Assembly (NCBI RefSeq): GCF_016097555.1
Contig: NC_054706.1
Span: forward strand, 22,787,929 to 22,851,928
Direction of reading: 5' to 3'
DNA length: 64,000 bases
DNA from: Gigantopelta aegis
Lineage: Eukaryota; Mollusca; Gastropoda; Neomphalida; Peltospiridae
The notes under the pieces: model-generated
Told to the model about the DNA's origin: nothing
The model's database searches: none
The model's input: the letters and a program-made list of their open reading frames with translations, nothing else
Shown: positions 11,522-23,378 of the stretch, piece by piece
Position numbering within the stretch: position 1 is the stretch's first letter
Layout: the number at the start of each line of letters is the position of its first letter
Translations under genes and position numbers: made by a program

Positions 11522-12090
11522 AGGAACAGCAACACAATACCAGCTTATAGATAATGTAGTGGGGGGGGGGGGGGGGGGCAGTCTCGGGAATAGCAACACA
11601 ATACCAGCTTATAGGCTTATAGATCATGTAGTGGGGACAGTCTCAGGAATAGCAACACAATGCCAGCTTATAGATCATGTAGTGGGGGCAGTCTCAAGAA
11701 TAGCAACACAATACCAGCTTATAGATCATGTAGTGGGGGCAGTCTCAGGAATAGCAACACAATACCAGCTTATAGATCATGTAGTGGGGGCAGTCTCAAG
11801 AATAGCAACACAGTGCCAGCTTATAGATCATGTAGTGGGAGTAGTCTTAGGAATAGCAACACAATATCAGCTTATAGATCATGTTGTGGGGGCAGTCTCA
11901 GGAATAGCAACACATTACCAGCTTATAGATCATGTAGTGGGAGCAGTCTCGGGAATAGCAACACAATACCAGCTTATAGATCATGTAGCGGGGACAGTCT
12001 CAGGAGTAGCAACACAATATCAACTTATAGATTATGTACTGGGGGCAGTCTCAGGAGTAGCAGCACAATATATAGCATATAGATCATGTA
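11522..12090 (+). repeat. 51-bp minisatellite, left arm (about 11 units)
   Basis: The unit contains CTTATAGATCATGTAGTGGG and AATAGCAACACAATACCAG. It is the inverse complement of the large array at 27106-31318. An 18-G run begins at 11561. It lies immediately upstream of the caspase-like exon on that exon's strand. Confidence 0.92.
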
Positions 12091-12204
12091 GCAGTGGTAG
12101 GGGAGAGATCAGGGTAGGGGTAGGGTAGAGATCGGGGAGAGATCGAGGTTGGGATTGAATGAGTGATACATGTAGACTAGGAGAGAGGGTAAAAAGTTAT
12201 AAAA

Positions 12205-12455
12205 TTAAGTTTTGTTTAATGACACCACTAGGGCACATTGATGAATTAATCAGTGGCTATTGGATGTCCAACATTTGATTAATTTGATATATAGTCTTAG
12301 AGAGGAAACCTGCTACATTTTTCCATTAATAGCAAGGGATATGTTATATTCACCATCCCACAGACAGGATAGCACATACCACAGCCTTTGATATACCAGT
12401 CGTGGTGAGTGTCTGGAACGAGAAATAGCTCAATGGGTAAGCAAGCATGGGCAGC
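12205..12455 (-). repeat. SINE, antisense
   Basis: The tail-proximal part (TTTTGTTTAATGACACCACT) leads through GAGAGGAAACCTGCTACATT and CCATCCCACAGACAGGATAG to CAGTCGTGGTG. Present only in the left arm. Confidence 0.82.
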
Positions 12456-12621
12456 AGGTGGGATTCAGTTTATATAAAAAAGAACTCTTTGAAATTGAAA
12501 CTATGCAGCAAATTCCAGTGTTACAATCATGGCATTATGTCGTATTCTTACAATCATGGCATTATGTCGTATCCGTACAATCATGGCATTTTATTGACTT
12601 AATTCAGCAGACATTCAGCAA

Positions 12622-15300
12622 TGAATGAATGAATGAATGTTTAACGACACCCCAGCACAAAAATACACATCGGCTATTGGGTGTCACAGATGGTAAGTAT
12701 ATGAAAATATTATTTATATATATTTATGTAAAACCACAGTGTAAGAAGCTGTGGGGAAAAGTATAATACAATACATAAAATCGAGGTAAGTAAACCTTAA
12801 AACTTTATATAGAAGTCAAAATGTTTGAAAAACTTTACAATTAATTCTGGATGGAATTTAAAGGATTCCAAAACATTTCTGTTGCCAAATATATCATTTC
12901 TCGTCGGCTTGAGATGATCACACTCCACCAAAATGTGGCGCACAGTCAGCGTACACTGACAATGTTCACACTGAGGAGCAGGGTCCTTCTTTAAAATAAA
13001 TGAATGTGTCAAATATGTATGGCCGATGCGGGCACGGCACAAGACTACTTCATCCTTCCTGCACCGCCTGTAAGATGACTGCCACTCTCCCAGGACTGCC
13101 TTGACAAAATGAAGCCCGCTCGCAACCGCACTGCCCCAACCATCCTGCCAAGTCGAAAAAATACACTGGTCAATATGAAATTTAAAACCACTGCAGGGGA
13201 CACCAACACGGACACGGGGCAAGTTCAAAGCAGAATTAGCAGCAACATCTACCTTTTCGTTACCCATAATGCCAACATGGCTGGGCACCCAACAAAATAT
13301 AACATCTTTATTGGCAATTGATAAAAAGACACACTTTCGTATCACCATTCCAACTAACGGGTGTTCCAATTTCATGTACTGTAGAGCTTGGAGACACGAA
13401 AGTGAGTCTGTGAAATAATATATTTGGATGCACATGAAGCCTTAATCTGTTCCAAGGCTTTAATGATTGCCCAGGTTTCAGCAGTAAAGATTGGTGCTCA
13501 ATCGGGCAATCTCATGGAAATTATTGCGTCTGATGGGAAAACTAGCACAAGCCACAGATTTCCCATCCCGTGATCCGTCTGTATAAACAGGAATGTAATC
13601 ACAGTACCTCTCTTGGATTTCCATGAAATGTTGTTTATAAATAACTGCATCTGTGCGATCTTTTTTTAGATACACAAGATCGAATAAAAAAATTGGTGGT
13701 TTGATACACCTAGGTGGCAAAATAAAATATGAAGGCGTTTCCAAAATGTCTGTTAAATCAGTGTTGGAAACTGATAAAAACTGCTTAATTGAAGACCAAA
13801 TGTTCGAATAGCATTCGGTTTCACATTAAATAACTTCATAAATTTATTATCAAACACCGCATTGTGTGCAGGATAATTTGGCATTGATTTAATCTTTGTA
13901 GCATACTGCAGAGAAAGCTTTGCACGTCTAGCACCCAAACTAGGTTCGTGTGCATCGACGTACAGGCTCTCCACAGGAGATGTTTTGAAAGCACCAAGAC
14001 AAAGCCTAAGTCCCTGGCTGTGTATAGGATCTAACATTTGCAAGTAAGACTTACGTGCTGACCCATACACAATGCACCCATAATCAAGGTTAGACCGAAC
14101 TAAAGATCTGTAAAGTCGGAGCATAACCTTTCGATCTGCTCCCCATTCAGTCTTGCCAATAACTTTTAAGATATTGAGGGCCCTCAAGCCCTTCTTTTTC
14201 ACATACTGTAAATGAGGAACAAAAGATAGCCTCCTGTTAAAAATAACCCCCAGAAATTTGGTCTCCTTCACAACTGGAACCGGAGTTTTGTCCAGAAACA
14301 GATATGCATACAGACGGTTTTTTACTTTGAGAATCGAAATCCATTGTCAGTTGCCCATTGTTGAAGTTTATTCAAACAAAGCTGCAACTGACGTTCAATG
14401 ATACTCATACTGGACGACCTGTAGCAAATCTGAAAATCGTCGACATACAATGAGCTATCAACGCCAGGTTTTAAACACTGGATGATGCTGTTAATTTTCA
14501 CGGAAAATAAAGTTACTGACAGGATGCTACCTTGAGGCACACCCATCTCTTAATGGGAGTGGGAATCGGATAACATAGAACCCACTCGTACCTTGAAAGA
14601 CCTATTATGTAAGAAATCTGAGATAAAGTCAGGCATACGGCCTCTTTGGCTCATGCCATGGAGGTCTTTCAAAATCCCATACTTCCACGTGGTATCATAA
14701 GCTTTCTCGAGGTAAAAAAAGACCGATACCAAATGCTGGTTATGGATAAAAGCATCCCTACAAAACGTTTCAAATCTAACAAGATGATCAACGTCTAGAT
14801 CTGAACCCACATTGCACGTTAATAAGCAATTTGTGGGACTCAAGATACCAGACAAGTCTAAAGTTGATAATTCTTTCCATGGTTTTACAAATGCAACTTG
14901 TCAAAGCAATAGGGCGGTAACTGGTAGGATTTGTTGGATCCTTACCAGGCTTAGGAATAGGAATGATAATGGCTTTTCTCCAATCACCCGAAATCCAAAT
15001 TTTGTTAAAGATATTTAATAGAACCATTAAGTATGATTCAGGTAAGTGTTTTAAGAGTTGATAATGTATTTCATCTGGTCCTACCGAAGTATCATGGGCT
15101 CTACTTGATTCCAAAGTATATTTTGTTCATTTTCAAACATTCCTTTCATCAGTTGCATGTCATTATTAAAAATATCTGTCTCATCTGTCCCATCATTTCC
15201 AATGGCAGCTACCAGGAGAACATGAGTATGTTGGTAGTCTGTAAAAAGAAGATAACTACGTATTTAGCATTTCCTCTAACACAGAGTTGTCAACCTTGAA
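12622..15300 (-). mobile_element. I-clade-like LINE with RT and RNase H, 5'-truncated
   Basis: Minus-strand order: SVGPDEIHYQLLKHLP; KPGKDPTNPTSYRPIALTSC (RT start, about 14930); LEKAYDTTWKYGILKDLH; GVPQGSILSV; LYVDDF (RT catalytic YVDD, about 14450); KFLGVIFNRRLSF; YTDGSRDG (RNase H Asp, about 13565); AETWAII (Glu); FTDSLSCLQAL (Asp); CWVPSHVGIMGNEKVDVAA (Asp region, about 13255); and a C-terminal Cys/His segment CEHCQC...HILVEC. The four RNase H acidic residues are visible. Disruptions include an in-frame TAA before GVPQG and at least three frameshifts. The 3' UTR ends in GTCGTTAAACATTCATTCAT. It is absent from the right arm, so insertion followed the duplication or it was lost there. The clade (I/Nimb-like) is inferred from RNase H plus motif style. 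Confidence 0.87.
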
Positions 15301-15949
15301 CTCTGGTATGAAAGGAGGTATTGGTTTAGATGTGATGTGGGGTCTAGCAAATATTCCTTTCCTTTTTAAACTCAAAATGATCCAATAGAAGCGGTCAAAC
15401 ATTAAGAGTAACGTATCTGAATGCAACTACTGGATACAAGTTCCGAGAGAATAACACTGTGGGGCTTTTTTTTTGGTAAATAACATTTTAACACAAATTT
15501 TGATTTTCAGACAAAAATGTTTGTTATTTATTATTACAGTTAACAATAAAACACATTGTTATTATCTATATTATAACACCTGTTAGGCTAGTCTTGGAGG
15601 GAAGCTATGGCAATCATGAAGTTTGTCAGTTTGAACATGATGTGTTGTAATACTGGATATACTAAAACAATGATTTGTGTTTGCTGTTTTAATTTCTGTT
15701 GTGAATAGAGTGGATATCATCAGAGCTGTGTTTCAGTCTCCTATTGAATTATTTCTAGGAATGGGCTTGGACCGAATTTTGACAAAAGTCATGTTGAGGA
15801 GCTGAGTAGGTACAGGTTTATAACTTTTACTGACATATTTCACTTTAAATTGTTAAATACTTAAAATAATGTTCATATATGAAGGGGTAATTATTATTTG
15901 TGGGTTTCCCCCTAATTTTAATGACGACTGAAAGCAGCTATAGATAGTA
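15301..15949. other. Left-arm-specific sequence, nothing recognised
   Basis: No coding signal or repeat match found. It lies between the LINE's 5' truncation point and the duplicated segment U. Confidence 0.45.
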
Positions 15950-16420
15950 ATAAACCAAATAACGTCTGGCTGGATCAAAGTTCGAGGTGCACCAGACGTT
16001 TAATAGAGAAGTGAACACCACAAGTCCTGTGATTGGTGATAAATGTGAGTGTGTTAGTTGTAAAAAAAAATAGTTTCATCTGTGCAAAAAATGTAGGCAA
16101 TTTTATTTCATCTAGTACCACTGTGTCAAGTAGCCTTGTGCTTGAAACATGTATGGGGTACCTGTAAAAAAAACAGTACTCGAATTTTGTGCGGAACTAG
16201 GGTAATCATAGACACTACCCGTTATCTCAGAAATTAGCAACTTGACCCCCAATTTTTTTATGATTCACTTTAAGGATAGTATTTATATCTGTGGCGTTTA
16301 TGTCGATTGATACGCAGCAGGTAGGAGTTTTAGCCACATTGTCGTCTATGGGATTTGATTTGGTAGTATACTTCCTTTAAATTTGTTTAAAAAGTAATTT
16401 TAATCACCATCTTCATTACT
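15950..16420 (+). repeat. Duplicated anonymous segment 'U', copy 1
   Basis: Contains GTGTCAAGTAGCCTTGTGCT and GTATGGGGTACCTGTAAAAA. It recurs inverted at about 26780-27105 and in direct orientation at about 32395-32800. No ORF. Confidence 0.85.
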
Positions 16421-16446
16421 GTCACAAAAACTTTAGATTTTTTGTT

Positions 16447-16556
16447 GGGGGGGGGGGGGGGGGGGGGGGGGACTGAGTAGTTAATAGTCTAAAACTCCTT
16501 TTCTTTAAGTTTCTATAATGCTTTTCGAATTTTGCCCCCATGCTAGCTACGGCCCT
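16447..16556. mobile_element. TE remnant with a 25-G run, left arm only
   Basis: A run of 25 G (16447-16471) followed by sequence ending CTAGCTACGGCCCTG. That end resembles the terminus CTGGCTACGGGCCTG of the TIR element at 35865-36707, which also carries a long C run close to its end. It interrupts sequence that is continuous, apart from about 40 different bases, in the right arm near 26710. Confidence 0.5.
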
Positions 16557-16993
16557 GCAATTAATTCTTATGAACCTGCCTGTGCCATTTTGGGAATGTA
16601 TAATTGGAAGAGAAAATGACAAGTCACATGCATGATTTGACAGCAGCGATTAATAAGTGATGGACTGTATTTGTGGATGGATGGGTGTTTAGTGACTTGC
16701 TTACAAAATGGCAAAAATTAAAATGGCACAAACAAAAATAATCATTTTCATCTCAGGTGACTGTTTGAATATAATGGAAGATGTGGAATTAAGACACTAA
16801 CGAAAACACCGGCAATCGATAGTCAATCGAACGAGTGTTAAAAATCTTGTCATCTTTTTAAATCCTGATTGCCCATGTCGACAGCGTACATAAACTGAAA
16901 ATTAACCAATGAAAAACAGGATTATATGCTAGTTTTATTAGAATCATTAAATTAAAATATACATAAAGACATCTTTTTCTTTTTTAACAGTAC
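16557..16993. repeat. Arm-shared anonymous sequence (left)
   Basis: Matches 26280-26705 in inverse orientation (for example CACCGGCAATCGATAGTCAA). No gene recognised. Confidence 0.75.
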
Positions 16994-17038
16994 CTGGTGG
17001 GTTTTTACAACTTGATTGGTCACCACTTGGTCCTGATT
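16994..17038 (-). other. 45-bp exon-like segment, left copy
   Basis: On the minus strand it is bounded by TTGTTTGTAG and GTACTG, that is AG/GT borders. Length is a multiple of three. The right-arm copy (26219-26263) keeps the same borders. The frame beginning NQDQVVT is open in both copies, and the frame beginning SGPSGDQ is open only here. Its phase does not join directly to the caspase-like exon without a stop, so it is at most a candidate exon. Confidence 0.35.
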
Positions 17039-17212
17039 CTACAAACAAGAAAACAGTGAGATAAATACACAATAAATCTGTCTTAAGCAAAATTTCACTT
17101 GGCAATTTTGACATGTTTTTGTCATAGGCAAATTGTTAACCCAATTTTAAATCAGTAACATTTACAACAAATAAACATACATTATTTTAAAAACAAGACT
17201 AGCTTCATTGAT

Positions 17213-17467
17213 TCCATTCATTTCAACTTATTTTCGTGCTTATATCCAATTAAGGTTAAAGCACACTGTCCTGTGCACACACCTCAGTTATCTGGGCTGT
17301 CTGTCCAGAACAGAGGGTTAGTGGTTAGTGAGAGAGAAGAGGGTGTAGTGGTCTAACACCTACCCATTGAGTCGTTAAAACTCGCTCTGGGTGGAAGCTG
17401 GTACTGGATCTGCAAATCCAGTTCCTACCAGTCTTATGTCTGATGGCTTAACCACGACACTACCAAG
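17213..17467 (-). repeat. SINE-C, antisense
   Basis: Reverse complement of the copy at 25785-26040 in the other arm. It contains CGTGCTTATATCCAATTAAG at the tail and CTTAACCACGACACTACCAA at the head. Confidence 0.9.
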
Positions 17468-17767
17468 GCCATTGGTTTGATTGAAAACTCACCTCCAGAG
17501 ACATGATAAATGTTTTAGTACCAGTAAGTATAATTTATTGTATAAATAACATCTTTTAATTTGTCATTTATTCATTTAAGCGATCTCGCAAAGAAGATAA
17601 TGATTAGCAGTTGCTCAGTTTTCAGTGTTTAATACAAATTATACTAATGGTCTTTGGATAACTTAAATAGCTTTCTTCACTGAGTTATAATATATTTATA
17701 TTTATGGGATCACATAATTAGTAACTGCAGATGGTGACTGCAATCAAAACGCCCATCCAGTGTCAGG

Positions 17768-18267
17768 AAGTCAGTCATGTTATAATGAAGTTTAATTTAC
17801 AGTTACTGCACCGTTATCACATGTTTGCTGAACTCCAGTATCTCAAGTGTTAATCATGTTATAATGAAGTTTAATTTACAGTTACTTACTGCACCGTTAT
17901 CACATGTTTTCTGAACTCCAGTATCTCAAGTGTTAATCATGTTATAATGAAGTTTAATTTACAGTTACTTACTGCACCGTTATCACATGTTTTCTGAACT
18001 CCAGTATCTCAAGTGTTAATCATGTTATAATGAAGTTTAATTTACAGTTACTGCACCGTTATCACATGTTTGCTGAACTCCAGTATCACAAGTGTTAATC
18101 ATGTTATAATGAAGTTTAATTTACAGTTACTGCACCGTTATCACATGTTTTCTGAACTCCAGTATCTCAAGTGTTAATCATGTTATAATGAAGTTTAATT
18201 TACAGTTACTGCACCGTTTTCACATGTTTGCTGAACTCAAGTGTTAATCGTGTTATAACGAAGTTTA
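17768..18267. repeat. About 80-bp tandem repeat, six copies
   Basis: The unit contains GTTATAATGAAGTTTAATTT and TATCACATGTTTGCTGAACT and varies from about 76 to 81 bp through a repeated TACT. The last unit is split by the palindromic element at 18268-18611 and resumes after it. Absent from the right arm. Confidence 0.92.
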
Positions 18268-18611
18268 TTATCCATATGGTTCAACATAACCGAGTTAGTA
18301 ATAATCACACGAACATAACATGACGTTGCTTCTCCAGTCCTAGCTCAGACTGTGCATTTGAAATATGACGTCATTTCGTCGTCTCCTTCTAGTTGTGGCT
18401 GAAACATTTTGAGTCGGGTCATGTTATTCATAAAGAAAACAATAATAATATGGGTAATAAAGAAATTATTACACTCGCGTGTGAGTCGCACTGATTTTAC
18501 GAAACTCGTGTCAGGATTCATGTATTACTCTCGCTCATGGTCGGGCAATACAAAAATCCTGACACTCGTTTCGTAAAATCAGTACGACACACAAGCTCGT
18601 ATAATAATCTC
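18268..18611. mobile_element. Palindromic element inside a tandem-repeat unit
   Basis: A hairpin with about 58-bp arms (18462-18519 and 18553-18610) shares CTGATTTTACGAAAC and its complement. The insertion lies within one 80-bp unit, which resumes at about 18612 (TTTAATTTACAGTTACTGC). Includes GGGTAATAAAG, also seen in family P. Confidence 0.75.
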
Positions 18612-18647
18612 TATTTAATTTACAGTTACTGCACCTTTATCACATGT

Positions 18648-19805
18648 TTGCTGTTCATCTATCAGACTATCCATTCATCTGTCAGTTCGTCTGTCTGTCC
18701 AGGGTTTCTGTCAGAAGGTAAAATGGGTATGGCGCCATACCCTAATTATTTTGCAGATTTTTTTATTATTATTATTTTTTTTTTTTATTTTTTTTTTTTG
18801 GGGGGAGAGGCCCCCAATACCCCCTATCAACTAGGTTACATTCAGCACACACATAGTAAATATTCAATTTCTTAGTCCATCTATCAGACGATCCATTCAT
18901 CTGTCAGTCCATCTGTCTGTCCATCTATAATACCCATTCATCTGTCCGTCTGTCTGTCCATCTGTCAGACTGTCGGACTATCCATTCATCTGACTGTCTC
19001 TCTGTCCATCTATCAGACTTTCATGTGTCAGTCAGTCCGTCCATCTGTCTATCTATCAGACTATCCATTCATCTGTCCGTCTGTCCATCTATCAGACTAT
19101 CCATTCATCTGTCAGTCAATCTGTCTGTCCATCTATCAGACTATCCATTTGTCTGTCTCTCTGTCCATCTATCAATTCATCTGTTTGTCTGTCTGTCTGT
19201 CCATCTATCAGAATTTCCATTCATATGTCAGTCCGTCTGTCTGTCCATCTATCAGACTATCCATTCATCTGTCAGTCCATCTGTCTGTCCATCTATCAGA
19301 CTCGCCATTCATCTGCCCATCTATCAGACTATCCATTCATCTGTCCGTCTGTCCATCTATCAGACTATCCATACATCTGTCCGTCTGTCCATCTATCAGA
19401 CTATCCATTCATCTGTCAGTTTGTCTGTCTGTCTATCAGACTATCCATTCATCTGTCTGTCTGTCCATCTATTAGACTATCCATTCATCTGTCTGTCTGT
19501 CCATCTATCAGACTATCCATTCATCTGTCCGTCTGCCTGTCCATCTATTAGACTATTCATTCATCTGTCTGTCTGTCTGCCTGTTCATCTATCAGACTAT
19601 CCATTCATCTGTCTGTCTGTCTGTCCATCTATCAGACTATCCATTCATCTGTCTGTCTGTCTGTCCATCCATCTATCAGACTATCCATTCATCAGTCCAT
19701 CTGTATGTCTGTCTGTCCATCTATCAGACTATCCATTCATCTGTCTGTCCGTCTGTCATGTATTAGACTATCCATTCATTCATCCCTCAGTCCGTCTATC
19801 CATTT
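18648..19805. repeat. CTGTC/ATCTATC-type tandem array, left arm
   Basis: Units of about 28-36 bp built from CTGTCTGTCCATCTATCAGA and CTATCCATTCAT. Interrupted at about 18701-18872 by a repeat fragment containing the perfect 18-bp palindrome GGGTATGGCGCCATACCC and T/A-rich DNA. Long stop-free frames in it are a by-product of the unit composition. Confidence 0.92.
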
Positions 19806-19925
19806 ATTCATCATGTGTCCCACACACACACGTCCAGATTTTTTTTTGCAATGCCTTAAAATAATGATCTGAAATTATGGGAATTGCTTTATCATATAGT
19901 TACAGATCATCTTTGACTTTCATAT

Positions 19926-20273
19926 TTCAAATATGAACGGGGGTGTAGACAGGGTGACCCTATTTCTCCTTATTTCTCCTTATTTGTTCCTTATATATGT
20001 CGAATTATTGTCTCTTGCGGTAAAAAGAAATGAACATATTAAAGGCATACACATAAATAATCAAATGTACACCATATTTCAATACGTAGACGATAAAAAC
20101 TTTATTAGATGGATCAGAAAGAACGTTAACAGAAATATTAAAAACGCTTGAACAGTTTGCCCAATGTTCTGGACTTAATCTTAATAAGACAAGAGTGTGG
20201 CCATTTGGTTTGGCTCAAAGATAGGTTCAAATTAAAAACTTTGTCCTCACATACTGCTGCATTGGTCAAAAGA
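19926..20273 (+). mobile_element. L1/Tx1-like LINE fragment, paralogue of 3000-3345
   Basis: Near-identical to the earlier element around GAATTATTGTCTCTTGCGGT and CTTAATCTTAATAAGACAAG. It ends at the same LINE/SINE junction (GGTCAAAAGAAGGGCGGGAC). The 5' truncation lies right after TTTCATA at 19925. No LINE sequence follows the SINE here. Confidence 0.9.
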
Positions 20274-20600
20274 AGGGCGGGACGTAGCCCAGTGGTAAAG
20301 CGCTCGCTTGATGTGTGGTCGGTTTGGGATCGATCCCTGTCAGTGGGCCCAGTGGGCTATTTCTCGCTCCAGCTAGTGCACTATGACTGGTACATGAAAG
20401 GCCGTGATATGTGCTATCCTGTCTGTGGGATGGTGAATATAAAAGACCCCTTGCTGCTAATCTAAAAGAGTAGCCCATTAAGTGGCGACAGCGGATTTCC
20501 TCTCTCAATATCTGTGTGGTCCTTAACCATATGTCCAATGCCATATAACCGTAAACAAAAGGTGTTGAGTGCGTCATTAAATAAAACATTTCCTTCATTT
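20274..20600 (+). repeat. SINE, head type 2, tail type B, fused to the LINE fragment
   Basis: Head GGGCGGGACGTAGCCCAGTG through tail GTCATTAAATAAAACATTTC. Directly preceded by LINE sequence at the same junction as at 3346. After the tail comes TTCATAGGAATTTT, matching the TTCATA before the LINE fragment, so the LINE fragment plus SINE behave as one insertion. Confidence 0.88.
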
Positions 20601-20819
20601 CTTCATAGGAATTTTCAAGTTATGGCCCTCGAACTTAGGAAATCAGAAAATATCTTGGACCCGGTAGGAGCAAGGAAAACCTTTAGCAGAAATCTTCATT
20701 CACCCAATCAATTTATGGTAGGTGAGTCATTTAATTTTGTGGATTTCTTGTTGTCTTCTCGAAATTAAATGTTGCACTTTACTGTAATGTTAAAATTAAT
20801 TTGTCTTCTTGCACGTATA

Positions 20820-20985
20820 TTTCTCGTTCCAGCCAGTGCACCACGACTGGTATATCAAAGGCCGTGGTATGTACTACCCTGTGTGGGATGGTGTATATAA
20901 AAGATCCCTTGCTGCTAATCGAAAAGAATAGCCCATGAAGTGGCAACAGCAGGTTTCCTCTCATTATCTGTGTGTTCCTTAACCA
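20820..20985 (+). repeat. SINE fragment (central domain)
   Basis: TTTCTCGTTCCAGCCAGTGC through AAAAGATCCCTTGCTGCTAA to GTTCCTTAACCATTGG. Both head and tail are missing. Confidence 0.85.
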
Positions 20986-20989
20986 TTGG

Positions 20990-21814
20990 TGGCATACACC
21001 CTAAAACATTAGTTCTTGCTTGAAATAGTAATTTGTTCTAATCTAGCCATGAGAAATTTAGTAAATGATCGCCTATAAATCTGTCCAGCTCTCGCCAACA
21101 CAATATTTTTCAAATCTGATCTGGAAACATCTAAACATTTATTCATGATCAGTCGGTGTTCTGAATCGGTGTGCCCTAGTGAACTTTTAACTTTCTAAAA
21201 GTTACGTGAAAAAACCTAACATCAGAATTCTAGCACCCATAAAATCAGACCTTTTAGATAGATGTAACAAACGTATACCAAGTAACATCTGACTGGTTTA
21301 AAGACTGAAGTGTACAAAACTTTAAATGGTGCATTAAATAATTGTAAAATATTGCTTCATCTGGCCAGTAAAGTGCTGTGAACTAGTATTATACTAGCAA
21401 TGCACCAGCTACTACTAATTGTGCTTCAAATGTGTGCAGTTCTACTTAAATAAGTAGTCAAAGTCGGTCCCCATTAATTCAGAACTAAGCAGCTTAAGAC
21501 CCCACCTCCCCCCTTTAAATTTAAGTAATTATTAATATTAAGTATTTATTGTAATATCAATATTAATGGAATATATGTTGATTGAAATTTAAACAAAACA
21601 AAAACTTCAAACTTTTCCTCAATCATGAAACATATGCTTCAATCCACTAGTTCAAGCACGTCTGTCTGGTGATGTTCTCTTTCCTGTTACTTGCTCCTCG
21701 GTCAACAATGACACACTTGCTTACATCCACCAAAGGTTCAAGCACACCTGTATTGGGCACACACTCAAGAGCCAGTGTTTCCAGGATGTTCATTAATCCC
21801 AGTGTTGATTCGAT
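20990..21814. other. Axis-proximal anonymous DNA
   Basis: No gene or repeat match seen. It lies between the SINE fragment and the 71-bp array in the region between the two arms. Confidence 0.45.
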
Positions 21815-22812
21815 TCTACCAAGTTGGCCAACTCGTGATGATTCTTGGTTATTTAGTTGATAGAGCGAGTGCATCCTCAGAGTATTCTACCAAGTTGGCC
21901 AACTCGTGATGATTCTTGGTTATTTAGTTGATAGAGCGAGTGCATCCTCAGAGTATTCTACCAAGTTGTTCAACTCGTGATGATTCTTGGTTATTTAGTT
22001 GATAGAGCGAGTGCATCCTCAGAGTATTCTACCAAGTTATTCAACTCGTGATGATTCTTGGTTATTTAGTTGATACAGCGAGTGCATCCTCAGAGTATTC
22101 TACCAAGTTGGCCAACTCGTGATGATTCTTGGTTATTTAGTTGATAGAGCGAGTGCATCCTCAGAGTATTCTACCAAGTTGGCCAACTCGTATGATTCTT
22201 GGTTATTTAGTTTATACAGCGAGTGCATCCTCAGAGTATTCTACCAAGTTGGCCAACTCGTGATGATTCTTGGTTATTTAGTTGATAGTGCGAGTGCATC
22301 CTCAGACTATTCTACCAAGTTGGCCAACTCGTGATGATTCTTGGTTATTCAGTTGATAGTGCGAGTGCATCCTCAGACTATTCTACCAAGTTGGCCAACT
22401 CGTGATGATTCTTGGTTATTCAGTTGATAGAGCGAGTGGATCCTCAGAGTATTCTACCAAGTTGGCCAACTCGTGATGATTCTTGGTTATTTAGTTGATA
22501 GTGCGAGTGCATCCTCAGACTATTCTACCAAGTTGGCCAACTCGTGATGATTCTTGGTTATTTAGTTGATAGAGCGAGTGCATCCTCAGACTATTCTACC
22601 AAGTTGGCCAACTCGTGATGATTCTTGGTTATTCAGTTGATAGTGCGAGTGCATCCTCAGACTATTCTACCAAGTTGGCCAACTCGTGATGATTCTTGGT
22701 TATTCAGTTGATAGAGCGAGTGCATCCTCAGACTATTCTACCAAGTTGGCCAACTCGTGATGATTCTTGGTTATTTAGTTGATAGAGCAAGTGCATCCTC
22801 AGAGTATTCGAG
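21815..22812. repeat. 71-bp tandem array, about 14 copies
   Basis: The unit contains AAGTTGGCCAACTCGTGATG and GAGCGAGTGCATCCTCAGA. Copies differ mainly by single bases (GAGCG/GTGCG, GAGTA/GACTA, TTAG/TCAG). Lies in the spacer of the inverted duplication next to an assembly gap. Confidence 0.95.
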
Positions 22813-23049
22813 CCCGGGGTGGGACATAGCCCAGTGGTAAAGCTTGCTTNNNNNNNNNNNNNNNNNNNNNNNNNNNNNNNNNNNNNNNNNNNNNNNNNNN
22901 NNNNNNNNNNNNNNNNNNNNNNNNNNNNNNNNNNNNNNNNNNNNNNNNNNNNNNNNNNNNNNNNNNNNNNNNNNNNNNNNNNNNNNNNNNNNNNNNNNNN
23001 NNNNNNNNNNNNNNNNNNNNNNNNNNNNNNNNNNNNNNNNNNNNNNNNN
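22813..23049. other. SINE head running into a 200-N assembly gap
   Basis: 22813-22849 reads as a type 2 SINE head on the plus strand (GGGACATAGCCCAGTGGTAAA). 22850-23049 is exactly 200 N, a placeholder size, so the real distance is unknown. Confidence 0.9.
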
Positions 23050-23279
23050 GAAATCCGCTGTCGCCACTTAATGGGCTACTCTTTTAGATTAGCAGCAAGG
23101 GGTCTTTTATATGCACCATCCCACAGACAGGATAGCACATATCACGGCCTTTCATGTACCAGTCATAGTGCACTAGCTGGAGCGAGAAATAGCCCACTGG
23201 GCCCACTGACAGGGATCGATCCCAAACCGACCACACATCAAGCGAGCGCTTTACCACTGGGCTATGCCTCGCCCCTCCT
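23050..23279 (-). repeat. SINE, head type 2, antisense, cut by the gap
   Basis: Nearly identical in inverse to the SINE at 20274-20500, including the shared variants GACAGGGATCGATCCCAAAC and CTTGATG. It is the right-arm counterpart but lacks the LINE fragment and directly abuts CTATGAAAGTC. Confidence 0.9.
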
Positions 23280-23378
23280 ATGAAAGTCAAAGATGATCTG
23301 TAACTATATGATAAAGCAATTCCCATAATTGCAGATCATTATTTTAAGGCATTGCGAAAAACAATCTGGACGTGTGTA

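Noticed and set aside
11559..12128. 189-codon repetitive open frame
   Set aside because: Same minisatellite in the left arm; no independent coding evidence.
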